Below are positions 1-8,942 of a stretch of DNA of 64,000 nucleotides, piece after piece. The notes below the pieces were generated by a model, which saw only the letters and a list, made by a program, of their open reading frames with translations, ran no database searches and had not been told where the DNA came from. How positions within the stretch are numbered: the first letter of the stretch is position 1; every line of letters begins with the position of its first letter. The translations under genes and the position numbers were made by a program. The stretch lies in assembly GCF_001280425.1 (NCBI RefSeq), contig NZ_LIUF01000002.1, forward strand, positions 806,001-870,000. The letters are read 5' to 3'. Source of the stretch: Haloarcula rubripromontorii (lineage in GTDB: Archaea > Halobacteriota > Halobacteria > Halobacteriales > Haloarculaceae).

Positions 1-2
1 CG

Positions 3-137
3 ATTCAGGACCAGTCTGCAACTGCGGCCGTGTACGTGGCGGGACACGCTGAACGGCTGAGCGGGAAGCGGTTACAGGAGGATGTCCCCGGAATGATACT
101 GAGCGCTGTCAGGCAACTCAACGCGGAGCAAGTCTGA
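3..137 (+). CDS. IclR-family transcriptional regulator, C-terminal end (partial)
   Basis: The window opens inside a gene; 44 codons remain in the third frame before a TGA stop. The tail reads AAVYVAGHAERLSGKRL followed by an amphipathic helix. This is the pattern of the IclR effector-binding domain C-terminus (a small-residue strand, then SGxRL and a final helix of the VxxxxRQLN type). IclR proteins are dimeric DNA-binding repressors or activators that sense small metabolites. The glucose dehydrogenase gene begins 459 bases downstream on the same strand, so control of sugar catabolism is possible but not shown. The helix-turn-helix half lies outside the window. Confidence 0.55.
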   Translation: MQDQSATAAVYVAGHAERLSGKRLQEDVPGMILSAVRQLNAEQV

Positions 138-596
138 TCCGGTCGTTAATATTCCTTGTTCATGGGTACACCGTCAGGACAGTTTGGAAACAGTGTTTCC
201 CAGTCCATTCCCAGCAACGTCGGAGTGATCTGACCGACGGCAGTTCCGGCACTCCTGACACATATATCAACAGATATTATTATACGAAATAGAGTATTTC
301 TTTTAGTGAAACCATCTGAGAGTGCTTGGGGTATAAGATAACAGCAGTACATCTATTATTCTGATCTGGTCAACGGAACCCAGTGCATCCCAAATAAGGA
401 TATATCGTAATACAGAGGCGCTGTATCGGGTTTTCTTCATACGCTTACCTTTCATCGCCAGTGCGGTTTATTATGATTCTATCACACCAAGGTTTTTCAT
501 AATAGGAAACACAGTCGGATAACTACCGTTGTCGACTCGTCGAAACATTCAAATATTGATGGATGGTGGGTTTCATTTGCGGGGATACCTATCACA
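138..596. other. Intergenic region upstream of glucose dehydrogenase
   Basis: A 459-base AT-rich stretch between the regulator end and the dehydrogenase. A 68-codon open frame exists on the minus strand (146-352), but it has no recognisable motif. I see no convincing gene, RNA or repeat. Confidence 0.5.
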
Positions 597-1655
597 ATGG
601 ATGCAATTGCCGTCAGGCAGGGGAAGACTCGGCCCGAACTCATCGATATCGAGCGTCCGGAACCGGACGACGGAGAGGTCCTCGTGAAGACTCTCCGAGT
701 TGGCATCGACGGAACGGATTTTGAGGTGTTATCCGGATCACACGGCGAGTTTCCCGAGGGGAGTGAGTACCAGATACTGGGACACGAGGCCGTTGGCGTT
801 GTTGAGGCAGCCAATGGGACCGCGCTGAGCGAAGGAGAGATTGTCGTCCCAACGGTCCGGCGGCCTAAAAACACATCGAGCCGGTTCTTCGAGAACGACG
901 AGCCCGATATGGCACCGCCCGGTGAGTATGTCGAGCGGGGGATTGCGGGGGCGCACGGGTACATGGCCGAGTACTTCACCACACCTGCGTCGTTTCTCGT
1001 TTCGATTCCGGAGTCGCTGGCGGATGTCGGATTTCTGGTCGAGCCGATCAGCAATGCTGAAAAGGCACTCGAACTGGCACAGCGTTCCAGATCGACCTTC
1101 GAGTGGCAGGACTCTGCCGGACTCGTCCTTGGAAACGGACCGTTGGGATTGCTTACATTGGCAATGCTCACAGACCGGTGCGAGCGAACGTACTGCCTCG
1201 GTCGTCGTGAACGACCGGACCCGACCATCGATATCGTCGATGAACTTGGGGCCACGTACATCAACTCTCAACAGACGGCTGTAGATGAAATACCCGCAGC
1301 TCATGAGCCGATGGATCTGGTGTTTGAAGCGACGGGGCACGCAAAACACGCGTTTTCAACGATTGAGGCGCTTGATTCGAACGGGGTTGGAGTTCTGCTC
1401 GGTATTCCGGAAGACTGGGAATTCACCGTCAATGGCGGGGCGCTCCACCGGCAGTTGGTACTTCAGAACAAGGCACTACTCGGGAGCGTGAACTCGAACG
1501 TTCGACATTACAACCGCGCTCGGAACACGCTTGCAGAATACCCGGACTGGTTTGTTTCGTCCATCATGACGACGCGGTGTTCGGTGTCGGAGTTTGCGGA
1601 TGCATTCGAGCAATCACCGGAGAGCATCAAATCGTACATTGAGTTCAGCGCCTAG
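597..1655 (+). CDS. gdh: Glucose 1-dehydrogenase (medium-chain, zinc-dependent)
   Basis: A 352-residue medium-chain dehydrogenase closely resembling haloarchaeal glucose dehydrogenase, which oxidises glucose to gluconolactone with NADP as first step of the semi-phosphorylative Entner-Doudoroff route. Visible landmarks: VGIDGTD near residue 37 (Asp in place of the usual catalytic Cys zinc ligand, as in the Haloferax enzyme), the zinc-site GHEAVG near 63, the long VPTVRRP loop, AGAHGYMAEYF, VEPIS near 148, and the Rossmann turn LGNGPLGLL near 177. The length matches the family. Starting at this ATG gives the family N-terminus MxAIAVxxG. It stands alone downstream of an IclR-type gene end. Confidence 0.9.
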   Translation: MDAIAVRQGKTRPELIDIERPEPDDGEVLVKTLRVGIDGTDFEVLSGSHGEFPEGSEYQILGHEAVGVVEAANGTALSEGEIVVPTVRRPKNTSSRFFENDEPDMAPPGEYVERGIAGAHGYMAEYFTTPASFLVSIPESLADVGFLVEPISNAEKALELAQRSRSTFEWQDSAGLVLGNGPLGLLTLAMLTDRCERTYCLGRRERPDPTIDIVDELGATYINSQQTAVDEIPAAHEPMDLVFEATGHAKHAFSTIEALDSNGVGVLLGIPEDWEFTVNGGALHRQLVLQNKALLGSVNSNVRHYNRARNTLAEYPDWFVSSIMTTRCSVSEFADAFEQSPESIKSYIEFSA

Positions 1656-2214
1656 ATAGTGGCATACGCGCCGTATTTCATCCTCGTCCCAGAGAACTAG
1701 ATCCAAATACGCATATGAAAAATAATTTTAATTGTATTCTTGCCGGGTACGAACTCACTGTACGCTCCCAGAACCGCTCGTATTGATAAATATTGTTTTA
1801 TGATGATACTTTCCATTCATTTGGACGTTAATATCCGCTAAGCAGGTAGAAATAATCCGACACCCCGACATCGGTTTTTACACTGTAGCTGGATGCGGTT
1901 GTCTTTCAGAACACGCTCGAAACAGTCGACCCCTCGTTTCTGAAGACACGGCCAATCCTTGTTCGGAACGGGGCTTTTTTAGAACAGACAATGCGATTGC
2001 GGCGTATCCGCGTACAGATGTGGATACGCCGCGCCGAGTCGCTCTGTCATCGCAAAACCCGAGTGTGGGACACCAGTCCTTACCCGTTCCGCCAACCCCG
2101 AACCTGAAGCTATCAGCCTTCACCGAGGTGTTCTGGACCACGTATCCACGGCGGTAAGCCACGGGAGATACCTACGGCGGGCAACACCGTGGAAACGACA
2201 GCGCTCGCCGGTGG
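1656..2214. other. Intergenic region, possibly degenerate coding sequence
   Basis: 559 bases between convergent genes. The first 200 bases are AT-rich, and a T6 run lies at 1975-1980. A plus-strand frame stays open from 1807 to the TAA at 2155 (117 codons) but has no usable start near its beginning; its end reads AFTEVFWTTYPRR. A 94-codon minus frame (1878-2162) overlaps it. Neither is recognisable. This may be a decayed gene. Confidence 0.3.
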
Positions 2215-2799
2215 CTACGTCTGGGAGTACTCATCAACCCACTCCTGCAGCGTGATACCCATCGTTGACTGCGTAATCGCGTTCGAAGACGCGGAGTTTG
2301 CACTCTTGACGAGTTCGGCCTCTAATGTCCGTGTCGGGATCTCGCCGATAAAGTGCGGAATCGCTCGCTGGACCGCCAGTGGACAGCCGACCTCGTGAGC
2401 AAGTGCATAGCCTGACAGGGAGTGTGGTATTTCCTCGGTTGCGTATCTGGGGTCTGGATCGAGTAGCTTCTCGTCCTCGACAAAGTCAACGTACTCGTAG
2501 CACTTCCCGACATCGTGGAGAAGTGCGGCTGCCACAATGACATCGATATCTGGATCGGCACCGTGGAACTCCTGCTGTTCGATGGCGGATTCCCGTGCGA
2601 TTCTTGTGACCCCACGAATGTGCCTGACGTTGGTCACGTCATGGATATTCCAGGCGTAGGGAATGTCTGTAATGTCGCGCCAGCCACCTCGGTCAAGCGC
2701 GAGTGTCCACGCTTCGATGACTTTGTTGCGAAGGCTCTCTGATGAGATGTAGTCGAGTTCTGGAAACGCCTCCGTGACTTGCCCCTCGTAGTCGGGCAT
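2215..2799 (-). CDS. HD-domain phosphohydrolase-like protein
   Basis: A 194-residue protein with the HD superfamily metal-binding pattern: His in VRHIRGV (about residue 60), the HD pair in ALLHDVGK (about 93-100), and later SLSGYALA with a conserved Asp/His-rich helix set. HD proteins hydrolyse phosphate esters or nucleotides with divalent metals; the substrate is not evident. The ATG at 2799 sits one base after the stop of the EthD-repeat gene, so the two form an operon. An in-frame extension to 3057 exists but would run through the upstream gene and is rejected. Confidence 0.8.
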   Translation of the reverse strand: MPDYEGQVTEAFPELDYISSESLRNKVIEAWTLALDRGGWRDITDIPYAWNIHDVTNVRHIRGVTRIARESAIEQQEFHGADPDIDVIVAAALLHDVGKCYEYVDFVEDEKLLDPDPRYATEEIPHSLSGYALAHEVGCPLAVQRAIPHFIGEIPTRTLEAELVKSANSASSNAITQSTMGITLQEWVDEYSQT

Positions 2800-2800
2800 A

Positions 2801-3520
2801 TTACCCCTCGTCCGTGACGAGCTGTTCCTGACCGATAAACCGTGGCCGCTCGTCGATAGCCAAGAAGTTATCCACGTCCTCGCGTGCCGCTTTCGCTTTG
2901 CCTCTGTCAGGAGCGTAATCCCGTGACCCTTCGCTGCCGAGGGCGTCATATAGCTTCTCGAGGTCGTCAAAGTAGAGTTCGGCAACGCCGTCGAACTCGG
3001 CGTTCTCGGGGTCAGTGGGGATGACCGTATTGTACTTGACGACGCCCTCGATTTCACGGGCGATTGGCGTATGGTTGGTCTGCCAGTAGTCGACGAACTC
3101 CTCGTGGGTCATGTCATCTTGTCGGACGAGAAACGCCGAGTGCTTGTAGAGGCCGTCCGTGTCGCCGTCGACCGCGTCTTTCTGGACGATTTCTTCGCCG
3201 ATAATCCGTGGCCGCTCTTCGACAGCGAGGAAGTTGTTCACGTCGTCGCGGGCCTTTGCGGCGATCTCTTTGGTTGGGTCGTAATCTCGGGACCCAGGAC
3301 TGCCCAGCGCCTCGTGCAGGTCATCAAGCGTCTCGAAATACAGTTCTGCTAGGCCGTCAAATTCGGCGTGTGCTGGCTCTGTCGGAAGAACTTGCTGGTA
3401 GCGAACCACGCCTTCGATGTCTTTCGCGATTGGCGTGTGGTTAGTCTGCCAGTAATCGACGAACTCCTCGTGAGACATGCCCTCCTGTCTGACTAGCAGG
3501 GCTACATGCTTGTACATCAT
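2801..3520 (-). CDS. Tandem EthD-domain protein
   Basis: About 239 residues made of two near-identical ferredoxin-like EthD domains. Each begins with YKHxAxLVRQ and contains HEEFVDYWQTNHTPIA, then FDGxAELYF, a conserved SRDY segment and ERPRxIG. EthD-type proteins are dimeric alpha-beta barrel proteins associated with ring degradation and ether cleavage. Here two dimer halves appear fused. A TATA-like box (minus-strand TTTTATA at 3543-3549) lies about 26 nt upstream of the ATG at 3520, consistent with a leaderless mRNA, so the GTG further upstream (3526) is less likely. ATG 3517 is also possible. First gene of the EthD-HD operon. Confidence 0.8.
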   Translation of the reverse strand: MMYKHVALLVRQEGMSHEEFVDYWQTNHTPIAKDIEGVVRYQQVLPTEPAHAEFDGLAELYFETLDDLHEALGSPGSRDYDPTKEIAAKARDDVNNFLAVEERPRIIGEEIVQKDAVDGDTDGLYKHSAFLVRQDDMTHEEFVDYWQTNHTPIAREIEGVVKYNTVIPTDPENAEFDGVAELYFDDLEKLYDALGSEGSRDYAPDRGKAKAAREDVDNFLAIDERPRFIGQEQLVTDEG

Positions 3521-3624
3521 CAGCACATTTCTGACCTATGAGTATAAAAGCTACCGCTGTCACCTGTCAGGAAATTTGGGTCAGTAAAGATTAATGTATC
3601 CGTGACGCCGAACACTGAACCGAT

Positions 3625-4986
3625 ATGGAGGCAGTCAACCCCGCTACGGGCGAGCGGCTAAACGTGTACGACCCTGATGACGACGACGCAGTCGAGCGAA
3701 AGCTGGACCGTGCCACGTCGACGTTCGAGGACTGGCGTGAGGTTCCGCTGCGCGAACGAGAGGAGTTGCTTGAAAACGCCAGCGATGTTCTACGGGAGAA
3801 CAAACAGCGGTACGCCGAACTGATGACCCGGGAGATGGGGAAACCAATCACGCAGGCCATCGCTGAAGTCGAAAAGTGCGCATGGGCGTGTGACCATTAC
3901 GCCGAATACGCACACAAGTACCTCTCCGATGAACACCACCCCAGTCCGCCGGGCACGGAGGTAAAGACGGTCCATGATCCACTCGGGCCAGTGCTAGCAG
4001 TGATGCCCTGGAACTATCCGTTCTGGCAGGTCATTCGCTTTGCCGCGCCCTATCTCACTGCTGGCAACGTGGGCCTCCTCAAACACGCCTCAAACGTCCC
4101 CGGGTGTGCGCTCGCGCTCGAAGAAGTGTTTGCCGAAGCCGGCTATCCTGACGGCGCTTTTCAAACGTTGTTGGTTGGCTCCAGTAACGTCGACAGCATT
4201 CTCGCAGATGACCGTGTCCGCGCGGCGACGCTGACCGGAAGTGGTCCCGCCGGTCGTGCCGTCGCCGAAACCGCCGGCAAGCATCTGAAAAAGACCGTGC
4301 TGGAACTCGGCGGATCTGATCCGTTTATTGTCCTCGACGATGCTGATCTCGATGCGGCGCTCGAGACTGGGGTGCAGGCACGGACACTAAACGGCGGCCA
4401 ATCCTGTATCGCCGCCAAGCGATTTATTGTTCACACAGATGTCTATGAGGAGTACGTTGATCGGCTCGTCGCTGCCTTCGAAGACCTCACTGTCGGCGAT
4501 CCGATGTCCGAAGAAACCGATGTCGGCCCCCAGGCCGACCCTGACCTCATGGCCGAACTGCACGACCAGGTACAGGAAAGCGTCGACGCTGGTGCAACCC
4601 TGTTGACTGGGGGCGAGCCGCTTGCCCGAACCGGTGCGTTCTATCCACCGACAGTACTGACTGCTGTCCCGTCGGGATGCCCCGCCGACACAGAGGAGAC
4701 GTTCGGACCAGTGGCGACCGTCTACGAGGTCGGCGATGCGGAGGAAGCAATCGAAGTCGCAAACGACACCCGTTTCGGGCTGGGTGCGAGCCTCTGGACA
4801 GCGGACCGGGAACGTGGCCAGCGTCTGGCACGAGAGATTTCGGCGGGCTGCGTCTACATCAACGAGATGACCAAATCGGACCCGCGGGTTCCGTTCGGCG
4901 GCATCAAAGACGCCGGGTACGGCCGTGAACTCTCGGAGATGGGTATCAAAGAGTTCGTCAACAAAAAGACGGTCTGGGTCGAATAA
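3625..4986 (+). CDS. Aldehyde dehydrogenase, succinate-semialdehyde dehydrogenase-like
   Basis: A 453-residue NAD(P)-dependent aldehyde dehydrogenase. Motifs in order: MPWNYPFWQ (about 120-130), LTGSGPAGRAV, the catalytic Glu in VLELGGSDPFIVLDDAD (about 230), the nucleophilic Cys in NGGQSCIAAKRF (about 265), and EETFGPVATVY near 350. The length and GGSDPF/GGQSCIAAKR sequences fit the compact succinate-semialdehyde dehydrogenase (Sad/GabD-like) branch, but substrate cannot be fixed by eye. It is transcribed divergently from the EthD gene, so it may share regulation with it. Confidence 0.85.
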   Translation: MEAVNPATGERLNVYDPDDDDAVERKLDRATSTFEDWREVPLREREELLENASDVLRENKQRYAELMTREMGKPITQAIAEVEKCAWACDHYAEYAHKYLSDEHHPSPPGTEVKTVHDPLGPVLAVMPWNYPFWQVIRFAAPYLTAGNVGLLKHASNVPGCALALEEVFAEAGYPDGAFQTLLVGSSNVDSILADDRVRAATLTGSGPAGRAVAETAGKHLKKTVLELGGSDPFIVLDDADLDAALETGVQARTLNGGQSCIAAKRFIVHTDVYEEYVDRLVAAFEDLTVGDPMSEETDVGPQADPDLMAELHDQVQESVDAGATLLTGGEPLARTGAFYPPTVLTAVPSGCPADTEETFGPVATVYEVGDAEEAIEVANDTRFGLGASLWTADRERGQRLAREISAGCVYINEMTKSDPRVPFGGIKDAGYGRELSEMGIKEFVNKKTVWVE

Positions 4987-5119
4987 CTGCCGGGGTTTGC
5001 GCCTGGGTCATACGTCTATTGCTGGTGTGTCCGGTTTTCACGGCTAGTATCAGGGACGGTCGCCAGCAATTTGCGTGACAGGACAAAGCTTCTTATTTCA
5101 AGGGGCATTATGCGGGCGC

Positions 5120-5791
5120 ATGGAGTTAGCCATACTTGGCGGTACTGGTGATATCGGTGAGGGACTCGCGATGCGGTTTGCCTCCGACACGGCCCACACG
5201 ATTACTATCGGCTCGCGGGACGCTGCAAAAGCCAGCGAGCGAGCCAGAGCGTACGAAGACCGGCTATCCGCCCACGGTGTCGAGACTGAAATCAACGGAA
5301 CGGACAACAGCAGTGCCGCGGCTAGCGCAGACGTGGTTATTCTGGCCATTCCGCCACATCACGTCGGCGATACAGTTGAAGAACTAACTGAAGATGACGT
5401 GCTTTCGGACCAACTACTCATTAGCCCTGCTGTCGGGATGAGCGGCGACGAGGATGGACTTCACTACCGACCACCGTCGACGGGAAGCGTTACCGAATTT
5501 GTCGCACAGCAGGCCCCTGACTCGGTTCCAGTGGCGGGCGCGTTCCACAACCTCGCAGCGGACCGGCTGGCGGATCTAGAGGCCACGCTCGATGTGGATA
5601 CGCTGGTCGTCGCTGACGACCCGGAAGTCAGTGACCGCGTTGTGACGCTAACTGCTGACCTCGCGGGCGTCCGACCGATCCCTGCTGGCCCGCTTTCGAA
5701 CGCCTCGGAGGTCGAGAGCCTGACGCCACTGCTCATCAACATCGCTCGATACAACGAGGGGATGCACGATGTCGGTGTGACTTTCAGTTAG
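5120..5791 (+). CDS. npdG: F420H2:NADP+ oxidoreductase
   Basis: A 223-residue enzyme that moves hydride between NADPH and coenzyme F420. It has the N-terminal Rossmann turn AILGGTGDIGEGLA and the NADP-phosphate arginine in GSRDAAKA. AIPPHH follows near residue 77, with a family-typical C-terminal segment (AGPLSNASEVESLTPLLIN). The start is the ATG at 5120, which aligns with family N-termini; an upstream in-frame codon at 5075 would add 15 atypical residues. The luciferase-like oxidoreductase 680 bases away is of a class that often uses F420, so this enzyme may supply its cofactor. Confidence 0.88.
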   Translation: MELAILGGTGDIGEGLAMRFASDTAHTITIGSRDAAKASERARAYEDRLSAHGVETEINGTDNSSAAASADVVILAIPPHHVGDTVEELTEDDVLSDQLLISPAVGMSGDEDGLHYRPPSTGSVTEFVAQQAPDSVPVAGAFHNLAADRLADLEATLDVDTLVVADDPEVSDRVVTLTADLAGVRPIPAGPLSNASEVESLTPLLINIARYNEGMHDVGVTFS

Positions 5792-5922
5792 ACGCCGGCA
5801 GGGTTCTGTCCACCGCCATTGTTCACATGGTAGCGCCGCGCGGTCGGTTGCACGCTTGCTTTCGACGGTCTCTGCACACAATCACACCCAGGGAGGGACC
5901 TGTTCACTCGCTGCAGCTGAAC

Positions 5923-6312
5923 TTAGCCTGTCTTGTAGACGCCGCGTGCATCCGCGACCTGTGTACCGTTCTCGGCGTACACCTTGACGCTGACGACGCC
6001 AACATCACCACCGTGCCGAATCACGTCCGCCTCCGCTCGGAGGTCCCCTGTCCCGGCTTCGAGGTAATCGATGCGCATATCGATGGTCGGCACCGGCTGT
6101 TCGACGAGAGACACGAGAGCGGCCCCACCAACAGTATCGGCGAGGGTGAATGTAACACCGCCGTGGGCCATTATCTGTTCCTCGTTCCACGACAGTTCCT
6201 CGCGCATCTCGATGTGGCCTTCGGCGTGCCCGTTATCTACGGTGGTTATTTCGATATCGAGCAGGTCGGCAAACGGCATGTTCTCGAAGAACGCTTCGAT
6301 GTCCATACTCAT
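5923..6312 (-). CDS. Hotdog-fold thioesterase (PaaI/YbgC-like)
   Basis: About 129 residues of single hotdog fold. It has the family-typical segment IMAHGGVTFTLADTVGGAAL (the HGG loop and the Asp-bearing helix that form the acyl-CoA thioesterase site), then IDMRIDYLEAGTGDLRAEADV and a final strand. PaaI-type enzymes hydrolyse phenylacetyl-CoA or other acyl-CoAs. The ATG at 6312 is preferred; an in-frame TTG lies just upstream and another ATG at 6306. It is convergent with the F420 reductase gene and followed on the same strand by nothing closely spaced. Confidence 0.82.
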   Translation of the reverse strand: MSMDIEAFFENMPFADLLDIEITTVDNGHAEGHIEMREELSWNEEQIMAHGGVTFTLADTVGGAALVSLVEQPVPTIDMRIDYLEAGTGDLRAEADVIRHGGDVGVVSVKVYAENGTQVADARGVYKTG

Positions 6313-6469
6313 CAATTATGTTCTTCACCTGGGGAAATAAGTATTGGTGTTCACCCGGACCGAAATCCACGGGCAGCACTCAGAGAATCGCTTGCGCACA
6401 CGCTGTCACAACCCTCTCTCCCGGACTGTGTCTGGCGTCTCAGCAGCCACCGACACGGTCTGCCAGTCT

Positions 6470-7474
6470 CTAGCTGACCTTCGGTCGCACTTCTTCACCC
6501 AGCCGCCGAATACACTCGGCCATCGCCTGCGTCCCGGTTCCGGGATGATACGTCCGGAAGATGAAGTGAATGTCATCGCCCAGCGCCTCGCGGTACGTTT
6601 CCAGTTCGGCCGCGACTTGGTCGGGTGTCCCGAAGATGGCCTGTTCTTTGAGCTCCTGTTTGTGGTCGTCGTCCAGTTCCGGAACCGCCTCGCCCGAGAA
6701 TATCTCCTCGTACCGGCGCTGGATGTAGAGGTAGCCGTCGCGCATCTGCTCCCATGCGTCCTCGCGGGAGTCACCGACGAACCCGTGCTGGAGGACGTAC
6801 ACCTGAAAGTCGCCCTCGATATCCTCGTCGGCACGAACGTTTCGGATGTCCTCGACGCGCTTCCGGACGCCATCGACTGACAGCGATGACGGGGCACACC
6901 ATGCGTCAGCGGTCCGGGCGGCCCGCCGGACGGCAGGTCGGGACGCCCCACCAAGCATGAGGGGAACGTCGTGTGCAGGCTTCGGTGTCACAGTGACATC
7001 TGACGAGATGTCGTGGAACTCCGGCTCGTAGTCGAGCGGCCCGTCAGACCAGGCACCGCGAAGCGTATCGACCGTATCAGCTAGCCGCTCAGCCCGTTCG
7101 TCGTCGGGAATCCCGAAGGCGTCAAACTCGGAGACGTTCGACCCGATTGCCATCCCGAGCGTCGTTCGGCCACCGGAGATCTGGTCGACGGTTGCGATAT
7201 CTTCGGCGAGCCGGATTGAATCATACAGCGGCGCGAGTGCGATACAGGACCCGATTTCGATGGTGTCGGTGACTGCAGCTAACGCCCCGAGTGCCGGTGT
7301 GACGCCCGACAGATAGTCGTCGTCGAGGAAATGATGCTCCGAGACCCAGGCGCTATCGAGTCCCGCATTGTCGATCACTTCACCCAGTTCGAGCATTTCG
7401 TCGTAAATCTCGCTGGTCTCGCGGTCGTCGTCCGGGCGCTGCTGACAGGTAAACAGGCCTGTTCCCAGTTGCAT
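6470..7474 (-). CDS. LLM-class flavin/F420-dependent oxidoreductase
   Basis: A 334-residue luciferase-like TIM-barrel enzyme. Markers: N-terminal strand LGTGLFT, DSAWVSEHHF near residue 42 (the E-H-H motif of the bacterial luciferase family), IEIGSCIALAPLYDSIRLAEDIATVDQ near 72-100, SGGRTTLGMAIGS, and PLMLGGASRPAVRRAARTADAW. Such enzymes are FMN monooxygenases or F420-dependent dehydrogenases; the nearby F420:NADP reductase favours F420 but does not prove it. An AT-rich box (minus-strand ATTAAG near 7501) lies about 27 nt upstream of the ATG, suggesting a leaderless transcript. Confidence 0.82.
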   Translation of the reverse strand: MQLGTGLFTCQQRPDDDRETSEIYDEMLELGEVIDNAGLDSAWVSEHHFLDDDYLSGVTPALGALAAVTDTIEIGSCIALAPLYDSIRLAEDIATVDQISGGRTTLGMAIGSNVSEFDAFGIPDDERAERLADTVDTLRGAWSDGPLDYEPEFHDISSDVTVTPKPAHDVPLMLGGASRPAVRRAARTADAWCAPSSLSVDGVRKRVEDIRNVRADEDIEGDFQVYVLQHGFVGDSREDAWEQMRDGYLYIQRRYEEIFSGEAVPELDDDHKQELKEQAIFGTPDQVAAELETYREALGDDIHFIFRTYHPGTGTQAMAECIRRLGEEVRPKVS

Positions 7475-7560
7475 AAATTTCCGTTACGCCGCGACCGACT
7501 TAATGGTAGTGACGCGCCGGCACCCGGACAGTGCGTGCGACCGGCCGCGATACCTGCCAG

Positions 7561-8829
7561 TCAGTAGTCGATCCGAGTAATCTCCGCGACGGGCCACTCA
7601 CTGAGGATTTCCACGCCGTTCTCACGGACGACAACCATCTCCTCGACGCGGACGCCCTGCCGCTCCGCGGGTTGCATCGTCTCGACAGCCATCGTCATGC
7701 CCTCCTCGATTTCGATCGGGTGGTCCGGCGAGAGTCCACGCCAGATGAGCGGCGTCTCGTAGAGCTGTAGTCCCAGCCCATGAGCCCAGTGGTTGGTCGT
7801 CATCTGCCAGAACTCGTCGGCGTCGTACCAGTCCATATGCTCACCCTCTCTGTCGGGGAAGCCCTTGCAGATCTCGTCGGTCGTGGCCCCCGGCTTGATC
7901 CGTTCGAGGACGTCATAGAGGTCGTCACGAGCTTTTTCGTAGGCGTCTTTCTGTGCCTGTGTCGGTTCGCCCATGCTGAACGTACGGTAGTAACAGGAGC
8001 GATAGCCCAGATAGCCGATGTTGTAGAAATCAGCGTACACGAGGTCGTTCGGTCGAATCATTCGATCGGTCGTGTTCGCCTGATGTTTCGGCCAGGTGTT
8101 CGGACCGGAGGTCACGTAGCCACCCTGGGCCATTGCGCCGTGCCCCCAGAGTTCGCCGACCGCATCGCCCCAGACTTCCGACTCGCGCTTGCCTGGCTTT
8201 GCACTCTCCGTAATCTTCTGGAAACCAGCCTCACAGATAGCAGCGACCTGTCGCAGACACTCGACCTCGTCGCGGGTTTTGGTCTTCCGCGCGTCAAGCA
8301 TGATATCAGTCGCCGCGCTGGTGTCGACATCGACGCCGCGGTCCTCGAACTTCTCGATAAGTGCCCCGTTGCCCACGTCGATGCCCATCGGCTCCCGGTC
8401 GACACCGTACTCTTCCATGGCGGTGTACACCGTCTCGGCCATCTTGTCTTTGAGCCAGTCGCGCGCGGAAGCGCTGCCCGACGCCCGGGGAACGTTGCCG
8501 AGTCCCGGACAGGCATACCGGATGTCGTCGAGCCAGGGACAGTTGAATCGCTGGTTCGATGCGTGGTCAGCGGTGTCCCAGTGGACGATGTCCCCGTCTT
8601 CGGTCAGGAGCGTGTAGTGGTCCGCGCCGCTCCCGCCGGTCATCGCCAGCCCGGTGACGTACCGGACATTCGGGTCGTTGATCAGCAGCATCGACCCCAG
8701 TTCAGAGTCCTGCAGTCGGTCGAGGGCTCGGTCTTTGCGTTCGCGTCGCATCCGCTTGACGTCGATCCGTTCCTCCCAGTCGACGGCCATGGTGCCACGC
8801 GTTCCTTCCATGAAGTCGCGCTCGTACAT
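7561..8829 (-). CDS. M24-family (creatinase/prolidase-fold) hydrolase with altered metal site
   Basis: A 422-residue protein with the N-terminal creatinase-type domain (SMLLINDPNVRYVTGLAMTG near residues 47-66) and a pita-bread catalytic domain. Of the five M24 metal ligands, I can see the first Asp (VYADFYN), the His (NHWAHGLGLQ) and both Glu (AVETMQPA and RVEEMVVV). The second Asp, normally in a SDxTRTF motif, is replaced: here it reads SCYYRTF. That argues against ordinary Xaa-Pro peptidase activity and toward a creatinase-, ectoine-hydrolase- or DddP-like non-peptidase role. The ATG at 8829 is used; a GTG lies one codon upstream. Neighbours suggest catabolism. Confidence 0.8.
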   Translation of the reverse strand: MYERDFMEGTRGTMAVDWEERIDVKRMRRERKDRALDRLQDSELGSMLLINDPNVRYVTGLAMTGGSGADHYTLLTEDGDIVHWDTADHASNQRFNCPWLDDIRYACPGLGNVPRASGSASARDWLKDKMAETVYTAMEEYGVDREPMGIDVGNGALIEKFEDRGVDVDTSAATDIMLDARKTKTRDEVECLRQVAAICEAGFQKITESAKPGKRESEVWGDAVGELWGHGAMAQGGYVTSGPNTWPKHQANTTDRMIRPNDLVYADFYNIGYLGYRSCYYRTFSMGEPTQAQKDAYEKARDDLYDVLERIKPGATTDEICKGFPDREGEHMDWYDADEFWQMTTNHWAHGLGLQLYETPLIWRGLSPDHPIEIEEGMTMAVETMQPAERQGVRVEEMVVVRENGVEILSEWPVAEITRIDY

Positions 8830-8942
8830 CACGTAGGCGTACAGGCAGGTCCCTAATCAAACACTGGGGTCACTCTGGAGCACTGAGCGAAAAACGGGCC
8901 AACCCACAAGATGCACTACGCTCCGCCGGCGGGACTCGTGTC

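Noticed and set aside
146-352. 68-codon minus-strand frame near the left end.
   Set aside because: No recognisable motif, no clear promoter and atypical composition.
2215-3057. Extended HD protein starting at 3057.
   Set aside because: The extension lies entirely within the EthD gene in another frame; the start at 2799 next to the EthD stop fits an operon.
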